From NCBI RefSeq assembly GCF_003597395.2, contig NC_133773.1, positions 77,911,668 through 77,975,667 on the forward strand: 64,000 nucleotides of DNA. Reading direction: 5' to 3'. The notes under the pieces were generated by a model that saw only the letters and a list, made by a program, of their open reading frames with translations, searched no databases and was not told where the DNA came from. Shown here one piece after another: positions 1-11,637 of this stretch (the stretch's first letter is position 1; every line of letters begins with the position of its first letter). This DNA comes from Chelonoidis abingdonii. Lineage: Eukaryota; Chordata; Testudines; Testudinidae. The position numbers and the translations under genes were made by a program.

Positions 1-120
1 GATATCCTGAAAAACATTTGCTAAAATTGAGGGAAAAAATGACACAAATCACCTAATTTACATTATAACAATAGATGTGTAATGTTTTTGCACAAGATTC
101 TAAAAGAATGCTTTACATAC
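1..120. other. Non-coding, nothing recognised
   Basis: AT-rich sequence without a recognisable gene or repeat. It precedes a MIR-like SINE. Confidence 0.4.
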
Positions 121-300
121 TAATGAAGCCTCTCAACACTTCTGTGGAGTAGTTTAAGTATGATCAAACCTGTTATTTACAAACAGGAAAACTGACTTTC
201 ACAGCCAGTTCATATGTGACTGGCCCACAGTCATAGGATGAATCAGTGGCATAGTGGAGAATGGACTCAATTCTGGTTCCAAGTTATGATTTGCTTGCCA
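120..300 (-). repeat. MIR-like SINE, minus strand
   Basis: On the plus strand the order is a short 'cctctcaacacttctgtgg' block, an 'aaacaggaaaactga' block, 'ctggcccacagtcat', and 'tcagtggcatagtgga'. This is the order expected of the reverse complement of a MIR-type (CORE) SINE: tail, 'cccattttacagatgggg', 'cttgcccaaggtcac', 'cagtggcagagc'. It is heavily diverged. The call rests on remembered MIR structure. Confidence 0.5.
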
Positions 301-1250
301 GAGCACTGTACTGTGATATTTCTGCCTTCCCAACACTTTACCTTCTAAATAAATCAAAAAATGTGGCCCTCTTATCAAGAAGGAGGAAGTCGCTTTTATC
401 CTATGCCCTGCCTGTAGATTGTAAAATCACTTGTTTAAAGCAGGCAGCAGCAGAAGTTCCAGCAATGTATTTTTGGATACCCGCATTGTTCAGGAATAGA
501 ATTCTGGACATTCAGCAGTTACCGCACCTTGTATAAATTGCCAGATACCTTTGGAAAAGAAAGGAACCAAATCATTTAATTCCTTCAAGAAAAGGATCAA
601 GGTCATTATGTAATTGGTGGGGTGAGTGGAGGGATCTCAAACTTTCTCTGTGTAAGATCCCCACTCCTCTTTTGTTTTCTTGTTGCTCTAGCTCTACAAT
701 TGTTTATAGTCACATCCCAAAATCCTTCCGGGGTCATGGCTAGTTTCCAGTTGAGTGAGTGAGTGCAGGAAGGAGGTGAGAATTGTTAGCAGGAATCTAG
801 TGCTGTACTCTGCTCAAGGGAAACACAGTTTAACGTGCTGAGGAGCTGGCAGAGTAGTGTGAGCAGTAGAGATAAGGCTCTTCTCCACCATTAAGCAGAA
901 TTTCTCTGGCGCATAGCACATAAAAGCCTGGAATAAGAGAGGACTGAGAAGCTGCCTTGACTCTTAGCAACCTGTCCTAGGGCTTGTGATCTCTAATTTG
1001 CAAACTCTTGGTCCAATGAACAAGTGATTTACCTGATTTTTGTATGTTTGATCTCTGATCAAAGGAGGGGGGTGATTGTCTGGTCCCACTATTTTAAGGA
1101 GATATATTTAACCTGTCAGAACCTGACTGTACGTTAGTGTGATGCACTGATTCATAGTTATCATTCACTCCCATCCACATCGTTAGGTGTGAGTTACATG
1201 GAATTACTGTGGCAACAATGGCAGTGTGGTTCTAATGTGCACCTCTCTGG
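261..1250. other. Non-coding; no gene supported
   Basis: A 91-codon open frame at 261-536 has no recognisable domain and overlaps the SINE remnant at its start, so it is not called as a gene. I see no repeat family I can name in the rest. Confidence 0.4.
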
Positions 1251-1252
1251 GT

Positions 1253-1930
1253 ATGTCTACACTGCAGACGCCATATGGCAGCATGAAGAGTACAGACACT
1301 GCACATCCCCTAGCATAAGTATAAATAGTGTAGGTGGTGATGCACTGCTTAGGCAAGTAGAGTAAAGACATCCTGAATCCTTAGAGTATGTACCCTACAC
1401 TGCTCTCTGTGCACCCAAGTAGTGCCTCCCCCATCTATACTGCTATTTTTAGCAGTGTAGAGTCCTGCTGCTTCCTCACTGCTGGAGCCTTTCCCCACCG
1501 AAGGGAATGGCTGTAGTGGTGGGCAGGGGCGGCTCCAGGCCCCAGCATGCCAAGCGCATGCTTGGAGCAGCAAGCCGCAGGGGTCGCTCTGCCGGCTCCG
1601 CGAGGGCGGCAGGCAGGCTGCCTCCGGCGGTTTGTCTGTAGAGGGTCCACTGGTTCCACGGCTTCGGTGGACCTCCTGCAGGCACGCCTGCCTGCCGTGC
1701 TTGGGGCCACAAAATCCCTAGAGCCAGCCCCCGTGGTGGGGAAAGGATCTGACATGTTCCTGAGGCAAGGAAAGGCTCCAGCAGCAAGGAACTTCAGAAG
1801 CTTTTCCCCACTGCCTCCACTCCTGCCAGAGCCTTTCACTCCTGTGTATAACCACACATCGCAGTGTGGATGCATCTTGCTTTTGAGTCTGGCTACACAT
1901 ACACTACACACCACCACCAAGAGTATGCAG
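1253..1930 (+). mobile_element. Harbinger-like miniature (MITE), copy A, split by a hAT MITE
   Basis: It begins with 'GGTATGTCTACACTGC', the 'GTCTACACT' end that recurs on the TAA-flanked elements elsewhere in this window. Its interior ('gcactgcttaggcaagtag', 'tatactgctatttttagcag') reappears in reverse orientation at 23.75-24.17 kb and 28.34-28.69 kb. So the window holds three copies of one family: this one forward, the others inverted. A separate GC-rich element (1524-1732) is inserted inside it, and the flanking sequence resumes on both sides. The right end is degraded and approximate. Assignment to Harbinger is inferred from copy C, which has a TAA duplication. Confidence 0.55.
1524..1732. 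mobile_element. GC-rich hAT MITE with perfect 8 bp target duplication
   Basis: A 209 bp GC-rich block starts CAGGGGCGGCTCC and ends GAGCCAGCCCCC, imperfect terminal inverted repeats. It is flanked by perfect 8 bp direct repeats GTGGTGGG at 1516-1523 and 1733-1740, the duplication length of hAT transposons. A second copy lies at 13771-14012. The ORFs that cross this block on both strands (for example 1547-2008) are products of its GC-rich palindromic composition and are not genes. No transposase is encoded, so it would depend on a partner element. Confidence 0.75.
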
Positions 1931-2983
1931 TATAAATATTCTATCACTAGGCAGCACTGCATGATTACATGTTCACTACAAGCAAAACTATCCTTTTGTA
2001 ATTCTTAAAGGTTATTATACTTGTTTATAAGAATCTTATCTTATTATATTAGCCTGATGTGTGGTGATAGCTGGAAAAGGTCAGATGTATTCCATTGTAA
2101 AATATCATGATAAAGCAATAGATCATTATGTACTGACACTCAGTAGCTATTTCAAACAGAAAGCTCAACCATGGGACGTTTTTCAACCAGCTGCTCCCTC
2201 ACCCACATCTCCCCAAAAATCAATCCCTTACTCCTAAACTCCTTTACAGTTCCCTAGCTAGAACTGAACTGTCTGGTTCTGAGGTCACAGTTTTCGAAGA
2301 ACAATTCCCTTCATGCTTTTCTGATAGGTGGCTTCCTAAACTTGACAGAGATTAGCAGCTGAAGCCTTAGTTAGTATCTGGTTTCTTACTATATTTCCTT
2401 CCCTTCCAGATGGTAAGTATTTCTTGTATACAGATTCATAAAGAGTGTAAGTGGGCTTGGAGGGTAGAATATGAATGGAACAAATTAAGTTCAGCTTAGT
2501 GGAATAAAATCTTTTTTTTCCTTAACTTCAAATATCTATGAGGCAAGTTTCCTTTGGTGTATAAAGGACACAATGAATATAGAACAGAGTTGTATGGGAG
2601 CTCTACAAATGTAAGCTGTCAATGTTCCCAGAGTTGGAAACCCCCCCTACAAATTTCTGTAATAAATCAAAAACAGTGGTTGGTGAATGATGGCAGAGAC
2701 TAATCTATAGATATTTTGATTTATAGAGTTTCACTCTGTGTACACATGCACTCATGCACACTCCTGACATGTCTGGCATGAGAAATGCTTTCCTACCTTC
2801 AGTCTCAGCCTGCACCATTGTACATATGTTAGACAGTCATCTATTTTTACACTCACATCAACAGAGTTCATGAACATTATGAATCTAGGTAATAAAGCGG
2901 TGAGTCCTTGTTTTAAGGTTAGAGTTGATGAGGTGTTTTAACTATACCTGATTGCATCTATTATGCAGATGAAGTTATTTATT

Positions 2984-3016
<33 letters not shown>

Positions 3017-4590
3017 CAAATCTTACAGACTTCTTAAATCTAAATTTGTTTTAATACCTGAAAGATAAGCTATTGTTTTCATGCAGCTTTTTTGAGGCAC
3101 TTTGGATTTGTAATATATCTAACAACTAGTGTATCATCTGTTAATTTTACACTTGTAATGAATTGGTAAGATTCATTTAGTTTGCCTGTAGACTTCAATT
3201 TAAACAATTTAAGCAACCATTAGATGTTCTGTCAGCAAGTTAAATACAAATCAACAATGTTTTGAAATACACACTGCTTTAAATACAAGATGATACCATT
3301 TTTTCATATGTAGATTTTTGTGTCTGATAAGTTATTGGTAGTGTTCACATCTAAAGAAAACAGGATAAAAATATCTCTTAGCAAACCTTTCATTTAGTGA
3401 ATTACAGTAAATGTTATTCATACCTGAGACTTAAGATTTGCTTAAAACTATAGGACCTGATTCTGCTTTCACACCAGTTTTAGTGATTAACTTCATTGCT
3501 TCAGTGGAGTTACTCCAGATATTCAGAATCTCTTAAAATTTTGAAACCCTACCTTTCTATATCTATTTCTATTTTACTCTGTCTGTTGCTCTTGAAATAC
3601 ATAGAAATTATTAATCAAGTCCAATTGGGGAGCAGTGCATGTTGGCTGAGCAGAGTTTGTGAGAAGGAAATGCCCATCACAGAAGAACCATCAGTTGGTT
3701 GATACCAGAAAAATAAGACCTGCAACTTAATTGGACAATATCCTATTCCCAATGCATCAACTTAGAATGGTCAGCAGTCTACTTAAATAGGTGTTCAGGC
3801 AAATAGTTGTCATGTTGCTTTCAGAGATGCGCCAACACCCAGATCACATGCAGCTTCTCCAGTAGATAATCTAAATAAAGGGGACAGCTTGCCTTAGCTT
3901 ATTTCTACTCTAATTAATGTGTAGAGCCCATCACCATAGTATGAAGGCTGAGTGAGTTTACTGGATATCTGGCCTGATTCCGAATCTCACATCAGCTCCT
4001 TTACATACATTTGGAGTCCTTGTTTGCTTAACTGTGTCCTTTTTTGTTATACCTAGGAAATATTTGAAAATAACTGTTTTTCCCCTTGCAAGGGTTTGTC
4101 ACATGTAAAGTGGTGGTGGAATTTAGATCATCCTTTCATCATTTCACAAGACAAGCACTGCATGATCACCATTGAGCTACTGAAGTCAACAGAGTGCTAC
4201 TTAGGGGAAGGCCTTTCACTCTGACATAGAGCGTTTCTTGTTTCAAGCAGTCTAGACAGTAGCTTTATTTTTGGGCGTGGAGGGAGGAAACTAGAGAGGA
4301 ATTTGGTGATAGGTGCTGAGGTGTTGAGTAAGCCAGGGCACTGCTACCAAGTAACCACTATTTGGGAGTCCATTTTTGGTCTCTAACTGTAAGGTGTGAA
4401 GAAAAATTCTCACCCTCATTAGCACTTACTCTGTTCATTTAATTTGTGAAGCTGGTAAGTCCTGAATTGGTACCTCTTTGTCTCATGGCAGGTGTTTTTT
4501 GACATGCATTGTCTTGTCTATGGTCTTGTCTTGCTTTCTGGAATTAGGACGGTTTCCTTTCCAATATGGAATGGGTTTAAGGTTGGTAAT
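1931..4590. other. AT-rich non-coding stretch
   Basis: Contains a (TA)n run at about 2988-3014. At 3450-3530 there is a fragment of a palindromic miniature ('aggacctgattctgctttcacaccag', 'cagtggagttactcc'). No exon, RNA gene or intact element was recognised. The 68-codon frame at 3496-3702 overlaps this repeat fragment and is not supported. Confidence 0.4.
2988..3014. repeat. (TA)n microsatellite
   Basis: About 13 uninterrupted TA dinucleotides. Confidence 0.9.
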
Positions 4591-4599
4591 ATTTAAAGA

Positions 4600-4834
4600 A
4601 GTTGTTAGGTGGTGCTCTGACTTTCAATACTTGCATTAAAAAATGGTGCGGGCCGAGGGATGTGCTGTCCGCCCTTCCTGCAGCCCCCATTGGCCTGGAG
4701 CAGCGAACCACGGACAGTGGGAGCCACAATTGGCTAAATCTATGGATGCAGCTTGTAAACAAACTGGCCCAGCCCACCAGGGGCTTTCCCTGAACAAGCG
4801 GTAGACTGGCTTTGAGAACCACTGCTCTATGGTA
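4600..4834 (-). mobile_element. hAT (Charlie-type end) non-autonomous element, partial
   Basis: The right end on the plus strand is 'GGCTTTGAGAACCACTG'. Its reverse complement, CAGTGGTTCTCAAAGCC, is the typical terminus of Charlie-type hAT elements. The GC-rich interior ('gcgggccgagggatgtgctg', 'cccccattggcctggagcag') contrasts with the AT-rich flanks. The left end was not found, so this is a fragment. The short ORFs on both strands here are shadows of this repeat. Confidence 0.6.
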
Positions 4835-5600
4835 CTATATGAAAAGCTGGCACCAGATGTGATTATTATAGCACAGCAGCACCAGTATAGTTAGGATTGC
4901 ATCATTACTTCTGTTTAAAGGTCAACCTTTCTGAGTCTTGTAAAATGGACATGCTAAGTCAGATTCCTTTGAAATTCTGTATGTCTCAGAAGGAGAAGTT
5001 AAGATTAGTGAACAGATTGTAAATCCTAGGCACATGGCAAAACTTTGCGTGCACAAAAAATGAAATACTGCATCAGAGCCAGGCCAAAATATCATTTATG
5101 GGCAACTTTTGACATTGTTTGCCTGCCATCTATCAACACAGCCAGATTCTACTAGCTGGCAAGGGCAGGGAAAGGGAAAGGAGTGCAATGACTCTTTCAT
5201 ACCCCTCCCCGCCAGCATTTCAAACATGGAACGCTGATCATGTTGGGACTGTCGGGACCCACACATCTACTTGTAATCTATTCATTTGACTGTGTACAAA
5301 CTCAAGTCAAAATGCTTGGCCATAATTGTTAAGGAACTGCAAAGATTTCCCAGAAATGGACAAAGGTAAGTGTTGTTTTTGTGACTGAAATCTTTCAAAG
5401 GCATTGCACTTCATAAATTTACTCATGATGTTTCACCATTTTCTCGTGGTTTTTTTTTTTTGCCATTTTTTTTGCTATGCACAAACTTCCAGTGTCCTGA
5501 TCTGAATGATCTCTCGTTTGCCCTTTTGTCGAGTCATACTGTTAAGCGCATTGAAATAGTAGCCATATAATAAAAGAATTAATTTTAAATAAACCAGTCT
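4835..5600. other. Non-coding flank of the hAT relic
   Basis: No gene was recognised. A poly-T run lies near 5450-5475. A 'CAGAAATGGACAAAGGTAAG' string near 5350 resembles a splice donor, but nothing supports an exon. I found no clear terminal inverted repeat for the transposase relic that follows. Confidence 0.35.
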
Positions 5601-5621
5601 AGTAAAAAAATCAATCCCAAA

Positions 5622-7608
5622 ATGTCGCTGTCTAGAGGTCTAAAATGTAAAAGAACAGCGACTTTAAATCTGGATGGCTGGATGAGACTATAGAGACGGT
5701 CACACCAAAGTCACATAAAATATTCCCATATAATGAGGACAATGGAGTGGTTTGTGTATATTGTCGAGATGCCAGAGCTTCGGGAGAATTTTCAACATGA
5801 AGAATGTGGAACGATGTATGGAAGTTGGATTTATAAAGCATCATCTGTCAAATAAATCTCATATAGATTGTGTAACAAGACTTAGAAACAAAAACCCTTC
5901 CTTATGTAGCCGATTGCTTAGCATGATTCTTAAAAGTCCAGCTGAAAAGCAGAAGAGGCAAATAAATCTTGAACACAAGTGCTTAAACCCAGGAGAAATC
6001 AAGGTGCTTATTGACAGTATGTTGTTGGCTATTAAAATGAACAGCTCAGTGCTTACTTTTCCATATGGTCATTAATATCCTGAACAGAATGTGCGCATAC
6101 CAGCGAATTGAAGAAGTAAAAAGTATGCTTTTGAATTTCTTGAAATTATCAATTGCATGAAATAGCATCAGCAATATTTCATACTCTAGAAAGCACGGAT
6201 GTATCCATTAACAGATACTTAATACTCTACTTTAAATATAGATCCATAAATTCTGCAGACTATAAAACTTTGTTTGCTGGACTATTACGACTGCAAGAAT
6301 GTGATGCTGTTTCAATAGTGTCTGCAATTAGAGTTTTTTATAAAAAACATCAGCTTGCTCTAATGAAAATGGTGATGTTCACATCTGATGATGCCTCCAT
6401 GATGTTGGGCAAACTCAGTGGTCTGGTGGCTCAGCTGAAATGTGATATTCCACACTTAGTCTAGCAACACTGTGTTGCACACCAGGAAGACTTGTGGATT
6501 TCTGATGCATGGAAAGAGGTCAAGCTGATAAGAGACATCAAAACCTTAATGAGAACTGTCTACACAGTGTTCTGTCGGTCATCCAGGTGAAAATGCAAAT
6601 TTCAGGAAATAGTGGATGCTTCTGAATGTGAGTCAGTGGCTTTCAGGCCACTCAATGCAGTGCGCTGGTTATCTAGGCACTTTGCACTTCGAGCAATTAT
6701 TCACAACTATAATCCTCTTCTGGAATATTTTGAGCAAGACAAAGATACTGATTCAGTTTCTAAATATTGCCACAAAAAGCTGAATACCATGAAATACCGA
6801 ATAACATTAGAAGTTTTGAATTATCTTTTGTTAGAGCTGGCTTCGCTATCCACACTGTTCCAGAAACAGAGCTTTACACTTCTTGAAGCATTTCACCTTG
6901 CCCAAGGTAAACTGAGGAAGATCAGGAGCCATTACCTTGGAGATTCAGTCTTATGGAGTAACAAAGTTAAGGCTCTCTTAGATATGAGCTTTCAAGAAAA
7001 TAATGAAATTGATACCAGTTCCATAATAACTTTCATAAACATCTTGTGTGCACATTTGGCAGACAGGTTTCCAGAGGATGAAGTCCAGGAATGGTCCACT
7101 TTTGACTGTGCAGTAATTGTTAAGTGTGACTTCAATTTTGGAATTCATCAGGTCAAATCCTTATGTTCAAAATACAAAGACTTTTTTTCTTGCTGAAGAG
7201 ATTGTTATAGTCAGTCAGTACAATGACTTCAAGTTTGTAGTAGCTGAAAGAATCAAAAGTCAATTGGTTTTAAATTTCGTGGATATAGTGACATTTGCTC
7301 ACCAGAATGAACAACTTCAGGATCTTGCAAAGTTGATGGATATTGGAGAAACATTCCTAACATCAAGTGCAGACTGTGAGCATGACTTTAGCTTAATGAA
7401 CACTCTGAAAAACAAACTATGGAATCGTTTACAAGTAGATCATTTGGACATGCTGATGTGTATTAAGAGTTACCAGCTGGATGGAGGACGGATAGATCTG
7501 GAGTTTATATTGAATGGGCAAATGAAAAAGATCACAGGGAAAAACGGTAAGGTTAGTTTAGCAGTCTTTGACATTTTAACCAATAACAAAATTAAAATGC
7601 ATTTGTAA
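5622..7608 (+). pseudogene. Broken hAT transposase-like gene (KIAA1586-like)
   Basis: Spliced from several frames, the translation reads as a hAT-superfamily transposase. I read it as the lineage that includes the domesticated vertebrate gene KIAA1586; this comparison is from memory. An ATG at 5622 opens a frame with a DGW motif and, after a frameshift near 5690, a CVYC pair suggesting an N-terminal zinc finger. Further on are TSDDASMMLG (around 6380-6410, where the Asp after TS is the usual catalytic position), HCVAHQEDL, RPLNAVRWLSRHFAL (about 6640-6690), and SADCEHDFSLMN...RLQVDHLDMLM (7365-7460), the C-terminal hAT dimerisation segment. Lesions include a TAG at 6462-6464 in the middle of the conserved reading, frameshifts near 5690, 6060 and 6590, and one in the T run near 7180. 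It can no longer encode a full protein. Confidence 0.8.
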
Positions 7609-8660
7609 TTACATATCTTATTCTTGGCTGATAATCGTTTACTGATTTTTTTTTAAAAATTTTTTTTTTTTTAGGAAAATTTTAGTTTTAAAACAAACTT
7701 TTTCTTTTTTTACATATGATGTCACTATCTGAAAACCCATATAAATTGACATAATGGTATCCTTATTAAATTGTCTTTATTATATGTTTATCAAAATCTT
7801 TTTGGACATGTGTATAGAATGAAAAGTGAAAATGGACACCAATGGGCAGAAGCCTATGGACTGATAATGATCATGATTAATATGTGCTTGATATATGCTC
7901 GTGACTGTCTATAAAAAAAAAAATCATAAAGCATAATGCTTAAAACCAACTTCTGCTTCATGAAGAATGGTTAAATTTCCTTTTTCTAAGTATTTAAAAA
8001 TGACATAAAATAACATGGTGTAAAACTTTTATCACAAATTGCAAATTAAAACTTTTTAAATGTATAAGTATTTTACTCGCTTGGGCATATTTGCCTCATG
8101 GTGCACAAATTTGAACTCTGCTTCAAAAATTTGCACAGAAGAAATTTTTTTACACACATGACCTGTCAAAAGGACGGAAGGAACATTGTTAGTGACCCAA
8201 ATTTGAAGTATTTTTAACTATGGGATCAAAGAGAGAAGCTCTGAACAAAAGTAGACATTTTTTCAAAGAGTTTTTTAGGTATTTTTTACACAGAGCTAGA
8301 GCTCTAAATATTCATGTGATGTGGGTCAATATGGTCTGTTTTACCCAAGACAGTTTTACCCAAGACAGTGCATGGCACCCACTAAATCATTGGGGGACCC
8401 AAACTGAGAATGGTGTTTAATATAATGTACATTTTTACACTGAGCATGTGCCAATGCAGAAAAACAGCTTACAGAGTTTCCATTTCGGCCATTTTCTATG
8501 CTTTAAAGTTCAACTTTTGAAAATGCTCTATAATCCAGATGGTTATTTGAATTGCATTTAAATTTGATGCGGTTCATAAGGATATGGGGCATCATTAGTG
8601 AGCCATATTTGGGGTCAACTGCTCCAGGGATTCCTGAGTTATAGGCCCCCCCCCGCATCC
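7609..8660. other. 3' flank of the hAT relic; unclassified
   Basis: Rich in T and A runs, with no poly-A tail clean enough to prove retroposition. A 15 bp unit, GTTTTACCCAAGACA, is repeated head to tail at about 8338-8367. The 66-codon frame at 8220-8420 spans this and has no recognisable domain. Part of this stretch may be an untranslated or terminal part of the hAT element. Confidence 0.35.
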
Positions 8661-11637
8661 AGTTTCCTTCTTCTGCTTTGTACTGTTAAACTGAGAGGTA
8701 CTAATGACTGGATTAAACACAGACTTCATTAAAACTGATGGCTGTGAACTCATCCTTCAATTAACATAACTAAGGAGAAGTTAATCACAAGTCCCCACCA
8801 AAGACACATGGAGTTTCTGACTAAGTGGCAATTCTGTTTTGAGGAAAATGTAATTAAAGTATTTGGGGGAAAAATAAACATGTGAATGGTTCCTGAGAGG
8901 AGGTTCAGGGGGCAAAGCAGTGGGGGAATAAGGGAGAGGGTTTTGGGGCTGCAGGGAGTGGGATGAATAGGGATAGCTGGCAGGAGAGAAGTTGGAGGCT
9001 CAGGTAAGGAGGTGTGGCACCTCACAGATCTGCTAGTAAGTGCCCCCAACATATACAATTTAAGAACCACTTCACAGCCTTTTACAACTCCCTTACAGGA
9101 TACCATCTCAACCTACACTTTCACATACTCCTCATTAAAGCATTAGAATCCTCTCATATGCTACCTCACTACTGGCAATCTCCTTGGCAATAAAAGCCCT
9201 GTGCCCTGCAACCAACATAAGACTCAGTTTTGCATCGAAATGAAGCATACTGCATCCTGAATGTGCACATGCACCTCTTCCCTTTGCTCACACACGGGAA
9301 GATGCAAAAAATAGAGTTCCTCATATCCCAACCATAGCTCTGTCCCACACTTCAAAGTATGTGTTCTCATATCACAAACACACCAGTCCAACTATTGCCT
9401 CCACGTAGGCATACCTAGCATGCTGACTACACCTGGAGTGTATGCAAATAATTCTCATTGCTGTGGCCAGCTCTAGAGCAATAGAGGGAAGTGGTCTGAG
9501 GAACATTTTTCTTTTGTCCTTTAATAGTGGTAGAGGGAAACCTGTGGGTGAGCGTGAATGCGTTGTAAAAGAAGGTGAAATGCTTGTCGCTTCAGCAACC
9601 GAAGGGTTTCCAGAATGAAGGTATGTGTGTTAATGGGGGCATTGCTGAAACAGGGCAGAGTTAAAGTTGCATTGGCAGCCAAAACTGCAAAGGGATGACA
9701 TACCACACAGCAACATTAACTCTGTGTTAACATAGGTGCTTTTTTTTTTTTTTTTGCCATTGAATTTTTTCTCACTTGAGAAAGAATGACTTGGTGGGAG
9801 GCACCCCTATGGGATTGGGTAAATATTTTGTTTATTTTCTTGGTGTGGTAAGTCCTGCTATCATGGCATGTTGGGAGAGGGGCCAACAACCTGGTGGCTG
9901 TGGACAGATTTTTCTTTAATATTAGTTGGGGAATGAAGAACAGTCTGGCAGTACACAGGCATAATTCATGAGTAAAAAGAGTTCCTTTTTCAGTTATTGG
10001 TTTGAACATAATTGGCACTGGGTGTGTGTGTGTGTGTGTGTGTATTACCCCTTGCCCTCAGAATTTAGGGGATGGTAGACAAGCAGGATGCCAGTGCATG
10101 TAGTATCAAGGTGGTCCTGGTAATTAAGTATCATTTTTATTTTGCTAACGTAAAATTTAATTGGGAGTGGGACACACATAAACCCCAATCCAAGCAGATT
10201 AATGTAGCTCTCTATAGGAGACTCCAGTTTTCTATTCCCTGATCACTGTGGGGATTTTGCATACGGCAACCCAGCACAGGGTGCTAGCATAATACTCACT
10301 GGTTATATAATATTTATACAGCTGAAATAATTGCTCATCTCTTTGGGGTAACAGAATAAATATTAAATTAATAAAATTAAACACATCATAGCCTTATGTC
10401 ATTCTCTTAAAAATAAGAAGCCAGTCATTATTCCTGTGCTGTGGTAAAAGGTAGTTTCTGATTATTTATTTAATTTTTATTTTCCAATCCAGTTTACACA
10501 TCCCAGAAGTGGAATGTATATAACAAAGACAATTCTCATGATGGAGTACTGAAAGAGTGGAAAATCCAATATAACTATATTATTGGAATGTCCTGAAGAT
10601 GGCACAATAGGCACATCCAGATGCAGGATTTGTTTTAGGTCATCCTGTAAACTGAAATTTTTCGTGCTGAAATATAACTTCTGTAAACGAGCCCTTTTAA
10701 AGTATAAGCAAAGGGGAATTTTTGAACTTTTTAAGCATATTCTAGCACTAAAACTATTTTACAGGGGACACAGGCTGTTAATTTTATGCTGCCTAAAATA
10801 TTAGGTGTAAACAGGTAGACAGTCACAGTCTGATGTTGCTGGCAAGAGTCAATTTAGTTCATTTCTTTTATCAAATTGTAAAACAGTAGATAACCTTATC
10901 TCCAGCATAACATATAAACTACAGGCAAATGCCACTTTTTTTAGGTGCATTATGAGTATGGGAAAGAAAAATAAATACTTGCAAAATCTCTATTTTATTA
11001 AAATATAAAAATATTAGGGGATAATGAAAAGAAAATACCGAATGTCAGGTTGGATTAATGAATTAATATTATATCTAAGGTAACAATAGACATGCTCCCC
11101 CAAACATCTGTGGCACACCTGTAGATACATGGTTTATAAATACTAGGAGAAGTTTCATGAAGATACCAGAGCTACATCAACCACAGTGCTGCATGCTATC
11201 AACCTTTAATAAAGTAAATGGAACCTGAGGGGACCAAGCAGCATTTTACAAAAGGCATTCAATATCTTGCAGGAGCAGGCCTTTAGACCAATTCAAAGCA
11301 GAGGTACCATCTATCCATTTTTAACTTTCTTCATATAAATCCTCATTCATGTAACTGGCACCTTCAGTACCTTTCACTATTTCCAGTATAGCTGAAAATG
11401 GGCAAATGTTTGGATACTTTGGCTGCTTTTTCAAACCACTTCTATGAGTGATTTTTATATGCGTAAATGTTAGGGAAAGACAACAAAGGCATTAGTGTTA
11501 TCACATACCCTGATCCTGCCCTGTGAAAGTGGTGAAGAAGCAAACCTGCTAGCTGTGGTGAGCCTCTGCAAAAGGATAGAGTGACTCAGCTAGGAGGTGT
11601 GAGTTGGAGGGAAGGAGCTAGAGTGATGCTACTCTAA
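8660..11637. other. Non-coding stretch with a (TG)n repeat
   Basis: Apart from the TG microsatellite at 10022-10043 and a poly-T run near 9738-9756, I see no named repeat or gene. The ORFs of 61-118 codons here (minus strand 8750-9106 and 9716-10018, for example) have no domain signature. Confidence 0.4.
10022..10043. repeat. (TG)n microsatellite
   Basis: Eleven TG dinucleotides in a row. Confidence 0.9.

Noticed and set aside
1547..2008. 153-codon plus-strand open frame, with long opposed minus frames
   Set aside because: It crosses a GC-rich hAT miniature with an 8 bp duplication and continues into the flanking miniature. The mirror ORFs on the other strand follow from its palindromic, CpG-rich composition.
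5350..5372. Splice donor 'AAAGGTAAG' upstream of the hAT relic
   Set aside because: An isolated donor-like string with no supporting exon is common by chance.
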